Part shown: positions 31,501 to 41,300 of the stretch, piece by piece
Numbering within the stretch: the first letter of the stretch is position 1
Layout: each line of letters begins with the position of its first letter
NCBI RefSeq assembly: GCF_000420405.1
Contig: NZ_ATUW01000004.1
Coordinates: 168,168 to 232,167, forward strand
Direction: 5' to 3'
Source: Winkia neuii subsp. neuii DSM 8576
GTDB lineage: Bacteria > Actinomycetota > Actinomycetes > Actinomycetales > Actinomycetaceae
Length of the DNA stretch: 64,000 bases
Position numbers and translations under genes: made by a program
Notes under the pieces: model-generated
What the model was told of the DNA's origin: nothing
The model's input: only the letters and a program-made list of their open reading frames with translations
Database searches by the model: none

Positions 31501-32063
31501 AGGTTGCCTGCCATTTGGTTGAGCTTGGATAGTGCTCGTTCTTTGCGCCGCCGATGCTTTAGTACTCCGGCGGCTTCTTCTATGAAGCCTCGCCGTTCCT
31601 CGGGGGTGGAAGACAAGATTGCGTCCAGTTGCCCCTGCCCGACTATGACGTGCATCTGCCTTCCCATGCCGGTGTCGGATAGCAGCTCCTGGACGTCTAG
31701 AAGCCGGCACTGGGTACCATTTATGTGGTATTCACTGCCGCCACCACGAAAGAGGGTTCGGGAGATCGTGACCTCTGCGTAGTCGATCGGCAAAGCGCCG
31801 TCGGAATTATCTATTGTTAGCGTAACTTGAGCCCTGCCTAGAGCCTGTTTGCCCGAGGTGCCCGCAAAAATCACGTCTGACATGGCGCTGCCTCGCAACG
31901 CCCTCGCCCCCTGCTCCCCCATGACCCAGGCAAGGGCATCCACGACGTTCGACTTGCCTGAGCCATTTGGGCCAACCACGCAGGTTATTCCCGGTTCCAA
32001 GCGCATGGTGGTAGCACCAGCAAAGGATTTGAACCCGCGCAGAGTGAGATTTTTTAGATACAC
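28569..32063 (-). CDS. smc: Chromosome segregation protein SMC
   Basis: A 1164-residue SMC ATPase. The N-terminal head has Walker A GPNGSGKSNVVDALAW (31-46). Two long coiled coils, about 165-490 and 665-1000, rich in Glu, Ala, Arg and Leu, flank a hinge at about 505-620 (LEPILSVEPGYEDQ-like region, AGGPVKIAVAGPV). The C-terminal head has the signature LSLLSGGERSLAAL and Walker B FYVMDEVEAALDD, with the closing ITHQKRTME. It compacts and segregates chromosomes with ScpAB. The start is GTG at 32063, 7 nt after ndk, suggesting co-transcription. Confidence 0.96.
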   Translation of the reverse strand: MYLKNLTLRGFKSFAGATTMRLEPGITCVVGPNGSGKSNVVDALAWVMGEQGARALRGSAMSDVIFAGTSGKQALGRAQVTLTIDNSDGALPIDYAEVTISRTLFRGGGSEYHINGTQCRLLDVQELLSDTGMGRQMHVIVGQGQLDAILSSTPEERRGFIEEAAGVLKHRRRKERALSKLNQMAGNLARLEDLTDEIRKQLGPLARQAETARRADIISANVRDAKARLLADDAASITERLTSLSESATEVEQRKKKATDKAEAIAEQLAQAEREEAEGSPELESLTTGWQRLTAVAERLRSTQILASERVKSLSVPLTYHGEDPAQLQRRADAATEDDRRQMEQIQAALGYLQEISASKADAEAERLRLERELALAKAVAGKRNKVRERLERELSSANSRLEAATAHRQGALEELALANSRLEAAKEGSAEVSLPKKDVLAAKAHEDASAKVRQAKIELDEARARHQEALEEELRWTSRQEALASTVAPADASATLLDKNLETILGSLPPLLSVEPGYEDQVALALGELAGTVVADSLEGALQAADVAGGPVKIAVAGPVEGKPALGKLSEAVWARQVVQAREGTMEGFLDRALAGVALCENRAQGRLALQNPQVRIVITAEGEVLAAHKVETGGVGTDSVLSLQARLDEAAQKALAASRESVAAKTRLDTKSKALEKAEAAEAQALTRLREADSAYAKAAQEAGALKAALSAAQAERDRAAAQCERAKTEEDAFKTRQVEANRALEEFLQAPAEGVGVEETEQALAEARAQESALIKSETEARLSHRSEEEKGRHLRERASALRKNAARQKEERSRTAIAEKNRKKKLAAALRVSEVCEEAVQAAEAALERARLARAEADEAAKARSGHIKQIRTRLEEARQLLAALTDSAYRSDVAKAELVARRDQLAASAHDELSLTLKELLEHYGPHLLIPNLEDPEGEGYPYVRTEQEKRLRKANRELRALGKVNPLALEQHQALSERYKFLADQLADLRSSRDDLLQIVADVDAQVRRAFEEAFADTRDAFHHVFEMLFPGGQGDLVLTDPDNLLTSGIEIEARPAGKKVKRLSLLSGGERSLAALAMLVAIFKARPSPFYVMDEVEAALDDANLARLLTVFEELRQTSQLIVITHQKRTMEKADALYGVTMQNGVTSVVSQKLSKE

Positions 32064-32070
32064 GCTCTAG

Positions 32071-32487
32071 TTAGAACCAGATCTTAATTTCGCGTTCGGC
32101 ACTGGCAGGAGAATCCGAGCAGTGCACCACGTTCTCGATATTGTTCGATCCCCAGTCGCGCCCGAAATCCCCGCGCAACGTGCCTGCAGCAGCAGTGGTG
32201 GGGTCCGTGGCTCCGGCAAGCATACGCATTCCCTCGATGCACCTTTCCCCACGTACAACAATTGCGGTCATAGGGCCCGAGGACATGTATTCGACCAGGT
32301 CTGCGAAGAAGTGTTTTTTGACGTGTTCTACGTAGTGTTCGCGCAGCTTCGCCTCGTTAGCCTGGACGACGGCAAGGGCCTCCAGAACATAACCTTTAGC
32401 TTCAATACGTCTAATAACTTCGCCAGTTAGGCCGCGCCGAAAAGCCTCGGGTTTTACCAACACCAAGGTGCGTTCAGTTTGGGACAC
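32071..32487 (-). CDS. ndk: Nucleoside diphosphate kinase
   Basis: A 138-residue cytosolic kinase that balances NTP pools. It begins with SQTERTLVLVKPEAFRRGLT and has MSSGPMTAIVVRGE (about 68-81). The phosphoacceptor His122 is in NNIENVVHCSDSP, where the usual N-x-I-H-G-S-D has become N-x-V-H-C-S-D with a few extra residues before it. The start is GTG with AAAGGA upstream. It lies between folC (23 nt upstream) and smc. Length is typical. Confidence 0.95.
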   Translation of the reverse strand: MSQTERTLVLVKPEAFRRGLTGEVIRRIEAKGYVLEALAVVQANEAKLREHYVEHVKKHFFADLVEYMSSGPMTAIVVRGERCIEGMRMLAGATDPTTAAAGTLRGDFGRDWGSNNIENVVHCSDSPASAEREIKIWF

Positions 32488-32510
32488 GACTTATCCTTTC
32501 AACTCGATGT

Positions 32511-34190
32511 CTACATCTTACTTGGCATGTTCTCGGCGGGAGGCCTACCTGCTCCGAGCACTTCTCGAACATGTGCAGCAAAGACTACCGAACCGAAAGC
32601 TACGACAGCCGTATTAGGAGCCGGAGCGCCGCCTTCTTCCGCAGCTGTTACGGCTTTGTCGATAGCCGACGCCGTATCCTCGGCAGTAAAGACGCGGTCG
32701 GGGCCAAAGACCTCGGTGCTAATGCGCACCAGTTCTTCTAGCTCCATGGCCCGCTCCCCGGGCATCTGGGTGAGTACCAGAGAAGCAAGCAGCGGTTCCA
32801 TTTCCGAGAGTACGCCCTCGACATCTTTGTCTGCCATAGCCGAGTAGACACCCACTATGTCCGTGAACGGGAAATCGTCCTCCAAGGTGGTACGCAATAC
32901 CGCGGCCCCTCCGGGGTTGTGTGCAGCATCTACCATGATGGTTGGCGACGAACGCAAAATCTCGGCCCGCCCGGGCGAGGTGGCGTTGGCCATCCCATTT
33001 TCTAGCAGGCGCGGTTCTAGGGCCGTCCCACCCGAAAGAGCCTCGAACGCTGCTATGGCGAGGGCGGCGTTTTCGCTTTGGTGGGCGCCAAACAGGGGCA
33101 CGTACACGTCCTCGTAGACTGCCGCGGGGGTGCGCACAGTTATGAGCTGGCCTCCCACGGCCTGTTGGCGCGAAAGTACCTCAATATCAGTTCCGTACTC
33201 GCGCACTGTGGCTCCTTTGTGGGCAGCTTCTTCCAAAATAATTTTGCGTGCTTCTTCGGGCTGTTTCGCCAAAATCAGTACCATGGAATCCTTGATAATC
33301 CCGGCTTTTTCGGAAGCAATTTGGCCCACGGTTGAGCCGAGCCATTTCTCGTGATCTTTACTAATTGGAGTAATTACCCCCACCTTTGCGTCGATCACGT
33401 TCGTGGCATCCCAGCGTCCGCCCATGCCAACTTCGATTACGCCCAGATCAATCGGGTAGTCGGCAAAAGCCGCATAGGCCATCACTGTGAATACTTCAAA
33501 AAAGGACATGCGGGGCCCACCGGTTTCCCGGTTCTTCTGATCTACTAGCTCAATTATTTGGGCTACGTCCTGGTATGCGGAGATAAAGCTCTGCTTTGAA
33601 ATGGGCTGCCCGTCCAAGCTTATGCGCTCGCGCACCGTGTGTAGGTGGGGGCTTGTAAAACGCCCGGTTCGCAACCCGGTAGCTTGAGCTAGTGAATCGA
33701 TCATGCGGGCGGTGGAGGTCTTCCCGTTGGTCCCCGTTATGTGAACTGCGGGGAAGGCATTTTGCGGATCCGCCAAATAGTTCATTGCCATTCGCACTCG
33801 GTCTAGGGAAGGCTGGACTTTGTGTTCCGGAGCGCGCGCAATAATGGAGGCGTAAATTTGGCTTATTTCTTTGTCGAGGGCGGCTTCCTGAGCAGCATCT
33901 TCAAGCAGGCGGCGGTGAGTTTCCTCTTCGTCCTCGGCACGCACTTCCTGCACGATCTCGGGAAGGGGCCCCGCAAGCAGGGAAGCTTCGACCAGATTCT
34001 CTAGAGCTTTTCGCTGTTCACGCTCACCGCTCACGTCGGTTAGAGGTAATTGTTTATTTTCGGACGCATCGTCGGCCTCTTCCAGGTAGGGCAAGAGTTC
34101 GGGGTCAATCCCTGAGTGTCCCGCCGCATCTACTGCTGCTAGAAAGGCGTCAGCCGCGCTCGAGTGGTCCGCATTGTGTTCTTTGTTCAT
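32511..34190 (-). CDS. folC: Bifunctional dihydrofolate synthase/folylpolyglutamate synthase with acidic N-terminal extension
   Basis: A 559-residue Mur-ligase-family enzyme that adds glutamate to folates. The P-loop HITGTNGKTSTARM is at 150-163, about 80-90 residues later than usual. SPHLHTVRERI, GVIEVGMGGRWDATN, TPISKDHEKWLG and VDAAHNPGGAAVLR follow as in the family. The extra N-terminus (1-110) is acidic and helical (SGIDPELLPYLEEADDASEN, VRAEDEEETHRRLLEDAAQE). The ATG with GAGGCG upstream supports the long form, but a downstream start cannot be excluded. In related genomes folC follows valS; here valS is elsewhere. Confidence 0.92.
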   Translation of the reverse strand: MNKEHNADHSSAADAFLAAVDAAGHSGIDPELLPYLEEADDASENKQLPLTDVSGEREQRKALENLVEASLLAGPLPEIVQEVRAEDEEETHRRLLEDAAQEAALDKEISQIYASIIARAPEHKVQPSLDRVRMAMNYLADPQNAFPAVHITGTNGKTSTARMIDSLAQATGLRTGRFTSPHLHTVRERISLDGQPISKQSFISAYQDVAQIIELVDQKNRETGGPRMSFFEVFTVMAYAAFADYPIDLGVIEVGMGGRWDATNVIDAKVGVITPISKDHEKWLGSTVGQIASEKAGIIKDSMVLILAKQPEEARKIILEEAAHKGATVREYGTDIEVLSRQQAVGGQLITVRTPAAVYEDVYVPLFGAHQSENAALAIAAFEALSGGTALEPRLLENGMANATSPGRAEILRSSPTIMVDAAHNPGGAAVLRTTLEDDFPFTDIVGVYSAMADKDVEGVLSEMEPLLASLVLTQMPGERAMELEELVRISTEVFGPDRVFTAEDTASAIDKAVTAAEEGGAPAPNTAVVAFGSVVFAAHVREVLGAGRPPAENMPSKM

Positions 34191-34299
34191 CGCCTCAATG
34201 CTAGTGCGATTCGCCCCCAGTTTCTAAGCCCACCTGCCAGATACTGCGCACACCTATATCACAAAGTGAATACGAGGCTCGAAGGAGATCAAATTTTGC

Positions 34300-34305
34300 C
34301 ATAAT
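34300..34305 (+). promoter_or_regulatory. -10 box giving a likely leaderless brnQ mRNA
   Basis: CATAAT ends 6 nt before the brnQ ATG (34312), so transcription would begin at or next to the start codon. A purine-rich GAAGGAGA lies upstream of the -10 box and would then not be transcribed. The -35 region is weak. Confidence 0.45.
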
Positions 34306-34311
34306 CCCTGT

Positions 34312-35697
34312 ATGAAAGCTAAAACGGAGTCGATATTGCGTTCGAGGCGCGATTTCAAGAGCATATTAGTTACGTCGTTGGCGTTATTTGCCATGTTTTT
34401 TGGCGCGGGCAACTTAATTTTCCCAACCATGATTGGGGTTAATTCCGGAAGTGCATTTTATTCAGCGATTTTCGGATTTCTATGTACTGGCGTCGCCCTG
34501 CCTGCCATGGCTATTGTAGCCTCCGCCACCTCTCGCGAGGGAATCACTAGTTCCTCCAGGCGAATGGGAACCCGTTTTGGTTTCCTCTATACCCTCATCG
34601 TCTTCCTTTCCACCGGCGTTCTATATGCAATCCCCCGCGTAGCAACAGTAAGCTACGAAATGTCGGTGAAACAGTTCTTCCCGCACCGTTTTGACCGCAT
34701 CTCCCTAGCTGTGTACACAGTAGTTTTCTTCGCACTAGTGGCCCTAGTTTGTATTAATGCCCAAAAGCTCACCGATCGTATCGGGGCGATTTTGACTCCC
34801 GCCTTGCTAATTTTGATCACGGTCGTAGTAGTTGTAGGCATTTTCACTCTCTCTCCCGTTTCGCATGCCCCCGCAGAAGAATTCGCTTCCAACGCTCTAG
34901 CTAGTGGCATTTTGCAGGGCTATTTCACAATGGACGCGATCGCAGCTTTCGTCTTTGGTGGCGTAATTATCTCGTCTCTACAAAATTCTGGTTTCGGCCA
35001 AGGCAGACGTCTGTTTGGGGCGACGGTGCTGACCGGAATTTTTGCAGCACTAATCCTGGCAGTCGTTTACCTAGGGCTGGCCGCACTCGGTGCTCGCGTT
35101 ACAGACACAAATATCTCTAACGGAGCCGCAGCCCTTTCGACGATGTCTCACGTGCTTTTCGGGCGAGCCGGCATGGCGATCTTCGGAGGCATAGTATTTC
35201 TGGCCTGCCTAACTACGGCAGCCGGCCTAGTGAGTGCTTCTTCACAGTACTTTTGCAGGCTGTTCCCGTCGGTAGCAATGCCCACAATGGTTATGATTCA
35301 CGTGTTCATAGCGGCAGCGCTCTCGAACCTGGGCTTGGAGCTAATTTTGCAGGTAGTGGCCCCTATCAACGTCTTCGTCTACCCCATTACGATCATTTTT
35401 ACCCTCGTCTGTTTGCTAGACATCGTTGTTCCCGGGCACATGAAGTGGACTTATAGAGCGGGGGCTTGGACTGCAGCCGCCTTCGCAATCGTCGACTCGG
35501 TGCGCTCCGTGGCAGGGTACGAAAATTTTGCCGATTCCATCTGGAATTTGCTGCCCCTGGGCAAGGCAGGCCTGGGCTGGATTGTACCCGCCCTGGTGTT
35601 GGCCTTGGTCGGCTTCACAATTGATTACTTCCAAGGGCGAATTTCCACCTCTGCGCCCTCGATGGTACGAGGTGAAATACCCGACAACGCCAAATAA
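34312..35697 (+). CDS. brnQ: Branched-chain amino acid transporter BrnQ (LIVCS family)
   Basis: A 461-residue inner-membrane symporter with about 12 hydrophobic helices. The family motif FAMFFGAGNLIFPTMIGVNS is near residues 26-45, and RVATVSYEMSVKQFFPHRFD follows at about 108-127, both typical of Na+/H+-coupled Leu/Ile/Val uptake. It stands alone, closed by a strong hairpin. The promoter is probably leaderless (-10 at 34300-34305). Together with the ileS T-box it points to active handling of branched-chain amino acids. Confidence 0.93.
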   Translation: MKAKTESILRSRRDFKSILVTSLALFAMFFGAGNLIFPTMIGVNSGSAFYSAIFGFLCTGVALPAMAIVASATSREGITSSSRRMGTRFGFLYTLIVFLSTGVLYAIPRVATVSYEMSVKQFFPHRFDRISLAVYTVVFFALVALVCINAQKLTDRIGAILTPALLILITVVVVVGIFTLSPVSHAPAEEFASNALASGILQGYFTMDAIAAFVFGGVIISSLQNSGFGQGRRLFGATVLTGIFAALILAVVYLGLAALGARVTDTNISNGAAALSTMSHVLFGRAGMAIFGGIVFLACLTTAAGLVSASSQYFCRLFPSVAMPTMVMIHVFIAAALSNLGLELILQVVAPINVFVYPITIIFTLVCLLDIVVPGHMKWTYRAGAWTAAAFAIVDSVRSVAGYENFADSIWNLLPLGKAGLGWIVPALVLALVGFTIDYFQGRISTSAPSMVRGEIPDNAK

Positions 35698-35699
35698 CC

Positions 35700-35739
35700 A
35701 AGAAGGTGCCAGCTAACCCAGCTAAACTGGCACCTTCTT
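35700..35739 (+). terminator. Terminator after brnQ
   Basis: AAGAAGGTGCCAG (35700-35712) pairs perfectly with CTGGCACCTTCTT (35727-35739), starting 3 nt after the brnQ stop. The loop is 14 nt. Confidence 0.9.
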
Positions 35740-35900
35740 ATTCACCTCAATTCCCTGGGGGCGGCAAAGACTGAGCACAAAATGGTGTATCCAAATCCGG
35801 TCTCCGATAGAGCTTTATTCGCACGGACCATATCCTTTAAACGTGTACCGGCGGTTTCCGCCCCAAGCAGTGGCTCGGCCACAGAAGCTGGAGACAAGTA

Positions 35901-38270
35901 ATGACAACAGACCTAACGGAAGAACTGGGATCCTTCACGCGTTCAGTCTCTGGGCGCAGGCCGCAAGCATCCACCCCCATAGAAATGTGGACGGGACTTG
36001 CCGAGGCGGTGGTGTCCAGAATTGCAGACAATTGGGAAAAGACCGCCTCTAAATTTGCCTCAGGCAGGTGTGAGCACTACTTCTCGGCAGAATTTTTGAT
36101 GGGCCGGGCAATGCTGAACAATCTGACCAACCTGGGGCTGGTGGACCTTGCCCGCGAAGCCACCAATGCTTTCGGCATAAACCTAGTAGACGTGCTCGAA
36201 TCGGAGCCCGACGCATCTTTAGGCAATGGCGGGCTAGGCCGACTAGCGGCGTGTTTCTTAGATTCTTGCGCCACTATGAATCTACCTGTCACTGGCTACG
36301 GCATCTTGTACCGCTACGGTCTTTTCAAACAGTCTTTCGAAAACGGCTACCAGCGCGAACACCCGGATCCTTGGATGGAAGAGGGCTACCCCTTCGTAAT
36401 CCGCCGCGAAGAAGAATATCGCATAGTCAACTTCGCCGACATGACCGTGCGGGCCATTCCCTACGACATGCCAATAACCGGCTACGGTACTAAGAACGTG
36501 GGCACACTGCGCCTGTGGAAGTCCGAGCCCATGGAAGAATTCGACTACGACGCGTTCAACTCGCAACGCTTCACCGACGCGATCATAGAGCGCGAACGCG
36601 TAGCCGACCTGTGCCGTGTGCTCTACCCAAACGACACCACTTACGAAGGCAAAGTTCTGCGCGTGCGCCAACAGTATTTCTTTGTCTCGGCCTCTTTGCA
36701 GACGATGATCGACAACTACGTGCACCAGCATGGGCAGGACCTGCGCGACTTCGCTAAATACAACTGCATCCAGCTGAACGACACCCACCCTGTCCTCGCT
36801 ATTCCCGAGCTCATGCGTCTGCTGATGGACCAGCACCACCTAGGCTGGGACGAAGCTTGGAAGATCGTCACCGAAACGTTCGCCTATACCAACCACACCG
36901 TGCTGGCAGAGGCACTCGAGACCTGGGAATATTCAATCTTCCAACGGCTATTTCCACGCGTACTCGAGATCGTGGCCGAAATTGATCGACGCTTCCGCGA
37001 AGAACTCGCGCAGAGGGGCTGCGACCAGGGCAAGATCGACTACATGGCCCCGATACAAAATGGGGCAATACACATGGCCTGGATTGCCTGCTATGCCTCC
37101 TTCTCGATAAACGGTGTAGCCGCCTTGCACACGCAGATCATAAAAGAGGACACGCTCCACGACTGGCACGACATTTGGCCGGAAAAATTCAACAACAAAA
37201 CCAACGGGGTTACTCCGCGCAGATGGTTGCGCCAGTGCAATAGGCGGTTGTCAAAATTGCTCACGCGTCTACTTGGTTCCGACGAATGGGTACGAGATCT
37301 AGACAGGCTGAAAGAGCTGGAGCATTTCTCCTCTGATCCGCAGGTACTGGACGAACTGATGCAAATCAAAGCTGCTAACAAGAGGGATTTTGCCGACTGG
37401 ATAAAGCGCCGCGACGGCATCGAAGTAAATCCCGAGGCGATCTTCGACGTACAGATCAAGCGCCTGCATGAATATAAGCGCCAGCTGCTAAACGCCCTCT
37501 ACATATTGGATCTGTACTTCCGCATCAAAGACCATCCAGAGGGCGAATATACCCCTCGCGTGTTCATTTTTGGGGCGAAAGCTGCGCCCGGATATGTGAG
37601 GGCAAAGGCCATCATCAAGTTCATCAACGCAGTTTCTGAATTGATCGCCTCTGACCCAGAGGTTTCAAAGATCTTGCAAGTTGTGTTTGTGCCGAATTAC
37701 AACGTCTCCCCCGCCGAGAACATAATCCCTGCTGCAGATGTGTCGGAACAAATTTCTGTGGCCGGAAAAGAGGCCTCGGGCACGTCAAACATGAAGTTCA
37801 TGATGAATGGCGCGCTCACTTTGGGAACTATGGACGGGGCTAACGTCGAGATCGTGGAAGCGGTGGGAACTGAAAACGCCTACATTTTTGGGGCTCGCGT
37901 CGAAGAGCTGAACCAGCTGCGCGAAAATTACGATCCGGTGCGCACTATGCACGAAACCGAAGGCTTGGAGCGGGTGGTAAACGCCATGGTCGATGGCACT
38001 CTAGACGACGGTGGCACCGGAATGTTTTACGACCTGCGCAGATCCCTTCTGGAATCGCCCGGATACGAACCGGCCGACATGTACTACGTGCTGGGGGATT
38101 TCGCAGACTACCGTAAGGTTCGCGACCAACTTGTATCCGACTACGCCGACTCTAGGCAGTGGGCGGCCAAGTGTTGGAAGAACATCACTAACTCGGGCCG
38201 TTTTAGCTCCGACCGTACCATCGGCGACTACGCTCGCGAGGTATGGAAGATAGAGCCAGAAAAGATTTAG
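35901..38270 (+). CDS. glgP: Glycogen/starch/alpha-glucan phosphorylase
   Basis: A 789-residue PLP enzyme that releases glucose-1-phosphate from glycogen. Conserved blocks: ASLGNGGLGRLAACFLDSCA (about 103-122), the substrate loop GYGTKNVGTLRLW, NDTHPVLAIPELMR, TNHTVLAEALETW, RLHEYKRQLLNAL, and the PLP-lysine site EASGTSNMKFMMNGALTLGT near 630-650. Length is typical of the bacterial maltodextrin/glycogen type. The ATG has GGAGA at suitable spacing. It is a single gene ended by the 21-bp terminator shared with ileS. It supplies sugar phosphate for the mixed-acid fermentation implied by pflB. Confidence 0.95.
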   Translation: MTTDLTEELGSFTRSVSGRRPQASTPIEMWTGLAEAVVSRIADNWEKTASKFASGRCEHYFSAEFLMGRAMLNNLTNLGLVDLAREATNAFGINLVDVLESEPDASLGNGGLGRLAACFLDSCATMNLPVTGYGILYRYGLFKQSFENGYQREHPDPWMEEGYPFVIRREEEYRIVNFADMTVRAIPYDMPITGYGTKNVGTLRLWKSEPMEEFDYDAFNSQRFTDAIIERERVADLCRVLYPNDTTYEGKVLRVRQQYFFVSASLQTMIDNYVHQHGQDLRDFAKYNCIQLNDTHPVLAIPELMRLLMDQHHLGWDEAWKIVTETFAYTNHTVLAEALETWEYSIFQRLFPRVLEIVAEIDRRFREELAQRGCDQGKIDYMAPIQNGAIHMAWIACYASFSINGVAALHTQIIKEDTLHDWHDIWPEKFNNKTNGVTPRRWLRQCNRRLSKLLTRLLGSDEWVRDLDRLKELEHFSSDPQVLDELMQIKAANKRDFADWIKRRDGIEVNPEAIFDVQIKRLHEYKRQLLNALYILDLYFRIKDHPEGEYTPRVFIFGAKAAPGYVRAKAIIKFINAVSELIASDPEVSKILQVVFVPNYNVSPAENIIPAADVSEQISVAGKEASGTSNMKFMMNGALTLGTMDGANVEIVEAVGTENAYIFGARVEELNQLRENYDPVRTMHETEGLERVVNAMVDGTLDDGGTGMFYDLRRSLLESPGYEPADMYYVLGDFADYRKVRDQLVSDYADSRQWAAKCWKNITNSGRFSSDRTIGDYAREVWKIEPEKI

Positions 38271-38277
38271 AGGCGGC

Positions 38278-38323
38278 TAGATAAATGTTGGGCCCGGCAG
38301 GAGCCGGGCCCAACATTTATCTA
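38278..38323. terminator. Bidirectional terminator between glgP and ileS
   Basis: A perfect 21-bp inverted repeat: 38278-38298 pairs with 38303-38323 around the loop AGGA. The right arm includes the ileS stop codon (38321-38323). It starts 7 nt after the glgP stop and serves both converging genes. Confidence 0.95.
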
Positions 38324-41300
38324 CTTCTCGATCTTCGTCACCGAGGCGTGCACCTCGCTGTCGGAGGAATCATTTGCGTCAAACGAAATGGCCTTTGCTA
38401 ACGTTTCCGCGGCAATCATCTGCTGGTGCATGCGCACGTCTGGGATGCGTTCTTCGGGAACTGACAACACCAAATTGATGCGGTCGGCTACGTGCAATCC
38501 GTCAGCCTTTCGCTGATCCTGCACCACGCGGATAACGTCGCGAGCGTAGCCCTCCGCTTCCAGGGCGGCGTCTACGGTGGTATCTAGCACTACGAAGGTG
38601 CCGTTTGCCAACACTGTTGCTGCCTGCCCCTCTTCGGCAGTTACCTTAATTGACGTAGAAACCTGTCCCGGACCTAAAACCACTGGTTCGCCATCTACTT
38701 CAACTCCGTCAAAGCGGATCTTGCCGCCCTCGAGCTCACTCCACTGCCCCGATTTTTGGGCCTTGAACAAGTCCGAGGTGTGCTTGCGCACCTGCGGAGG
38801 GAACTCACGCGGGTTCAAAGATAGTTCCTTTGACACCTCGAGGCCAGATTCCGCAGCAGGAACTAGCGAAACGTGCTTCACGTTGACTTCGCTTTGCACC
38901 AGGGCCGTGAAATCTGCAAGGCCCGCCGAGTTTTCGGAAACCACAGTTAGCGTCTGCAGCGGCTGACGCACGCGCAGCTTATTCGCCTTGCGCAGCCCGT
39001 GTGCGGCAGACACAATATCGCGAATCTCGTCCATCGTAGCTACGAGCTCGGCATCTGCGCAGGTATCGGGCAGGCTCGGGTAATCAGTTAGATGCACGGA
39101 TTCTTCGCCCGTAAGACCGCGGTAAATCTCCTCAGCCAATAGGGGCGCCAACGGAGCAATTGCCCGCATCAACAACACGAGCACCGAGTACAACGTGTCG
39201 AAAGCACGCTCGTCCTCGTCCCAGAAACGCTGGCGAGAAGTGCGCACGTACCAGTTAGTCAACACGTCGGTAAAACGCTCGACCTCATGAGCCGCCCCGG
39301 CAACGTCGTAGCCATCCTGTAAGGCGGCCACCCGCTCCAACAGATTCTTCACAGAAGCGAGCAGATACCGATCCATTACCGGCAGCGAAGCGATCTTCTG
39401 CGCGTCGGCAAAGTCAAGCAGCTTGGCGGTGTAGCCGTCTCCGCCATTGCAGGTACCCGCGTAGAGGGCGAAGAAGTAGTAGCAATTCCAAAGTGGCAGC
39501 ATTACCTGGCGGACAGTGTCGCGAATCGCCTTCTCGGTAACAATGAGGTTGCCTCCGCGCACTACCGGGGACGAAAGCAAGAACCAACGCATGGCATCGG
39601 AACCGTAGGAGTCAAATACCTTCCTAACGTCCGGGTAGTTACGCAACGACTTGCTCATCTTGCGCCCGTCGTCGCCCAACACGATGCCATGCGACACACA
39701 AGAGGTAAAGGCAGGCCTATCGAATAGCGCGGTGGCAAGCACGTGTAGGGTGTAGAACCAGCCGCGGGTCTGCCCGATGTATTCGACTATGAAATCGCCC
39801 GGGTAGTGATTTTCGAACCACTCTTGATTCTCGAACGGGTAGTGCACTTGCGCATAGGGCATAGACCCTGAGTCAAACCAGCAGTCAAGCACGTCGGGAA
39901 TGCGGCGCATCATAGACTTACCCGTGGGATCGTCGGGGTTCGGGCGCACTAAAGTATCGATAAAGGGGCGGTGCAGATCCTTTACTTCCACTCCGAAATC
40001 GCGTTCGAGCTCAGCTAGCGAACCATACACATCTACGCGTGGGTATTCGGGATTGTCAGACTTCCACACAGGGATCGGACTTCCCCAAAAGCGGTTGCGC
40101 GAGATAGACCAGTCGCGCGCCCCGGCTAGCCACTTGCCGAACTGGCCTTCCTTGATGTGGTCGGGCACCCAGGTGATCTGCTGATTCAGCTCTACCATGC
40201 GGTCGCGGAAAGCAGAGACCTTCACGAACCACGAAGATACCGCCTTGTAAATAAGCGGTTTGCGGCAGCGCCAGCAGTGCGGGTAAGAGTGGGCGTAAGA
40301 CTGTTGGCGTACCAGCACCGCCCGTTTTTCGGCAGGAATGCGCGCCAGCGGGCCCTCGTTATCTTCGTGGCCACGGCGCAGGTCGCGAATAACTAGCTTA
40401 TTCGCATCAAATACTTGCACTCCCTCGTATTCGGGCACTTGGGAGGTGAACTTGCCGGCCTCGTCCACCGGCACAACCGCTTTGATACCAGCAGCCATGC
40501 ACGTAAACATATCGTCTTCACCGAAAGCGGGAGCAGTGTGCACCAGGCCGGTGCCATCCTCAGTGGAAACGTAGTCTGCACTTACGACGGTGAAGGCGTT
40601 GGGCCCTGGAGTCTGGCCCTCTTTGGCGCCGTCGGCAAAGTAATCGAAGATCGGGCTGTAGCGGCGTCCCAACAGCTCCTTGCCCTTGTAGGTGGCAACG
40701 ATCTGTGGGTCTTCGCCCAATTCTTTGGCATAGTTACCTGCCAGCGCCTTGGCGATGATCACTTTCTCGCCGGCTACCGGGGAGTCGAGTTCTGGATCGA
40801 CCTGGATAGTCACGTAGTCGATGTCTGCACCAACCGTTATAGCCAGGTTGGACGGCAGCGTCCACGGCGTGGTCGTCCAGATGAGGGCGAGTTCCCCCGT
40901 TTCCAGGCGCAACCCCACGGTTACCGTGTTGTCTTGCCGGGTTTGATATACGTCGTCGTCCATCTTTAGTTCGTGGTTGGATAGCGGGGTCTGATCGTGC
41001 CAACAATATGGCAATACCCTGTACCCTTCGTAGGCCAAGCCCTTGTCGTAGAGCTGTTTGAAAGCCCAGATGACCGATTCCATGTAGGTGACGTCTAGAG
41101 TTTTGTAGTCGTTGTCGAAGTCTACCCAGCGTGCCTGCCGGTTGACATAATCCTGCCATTCGTCGGTGTAGCGCAGCACTGAGGAGCGGCAGGTGTCGTT
41201 GAACTTTTGGATCCCGATTCCGCCCGGCCCTTCGATTTCAGACTTGTCTTCAATGCCCAGTATGCGTTCAGCTTCCAGCTCTGCCGGCAGCCCGTGGGTG

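Noticed and set aside
30307..31782. Long forward frames opposite smc
   Set aside because: Ser/Ala/Arg-rich shadows of the coiled-coil coding strand; no ribosome sites.
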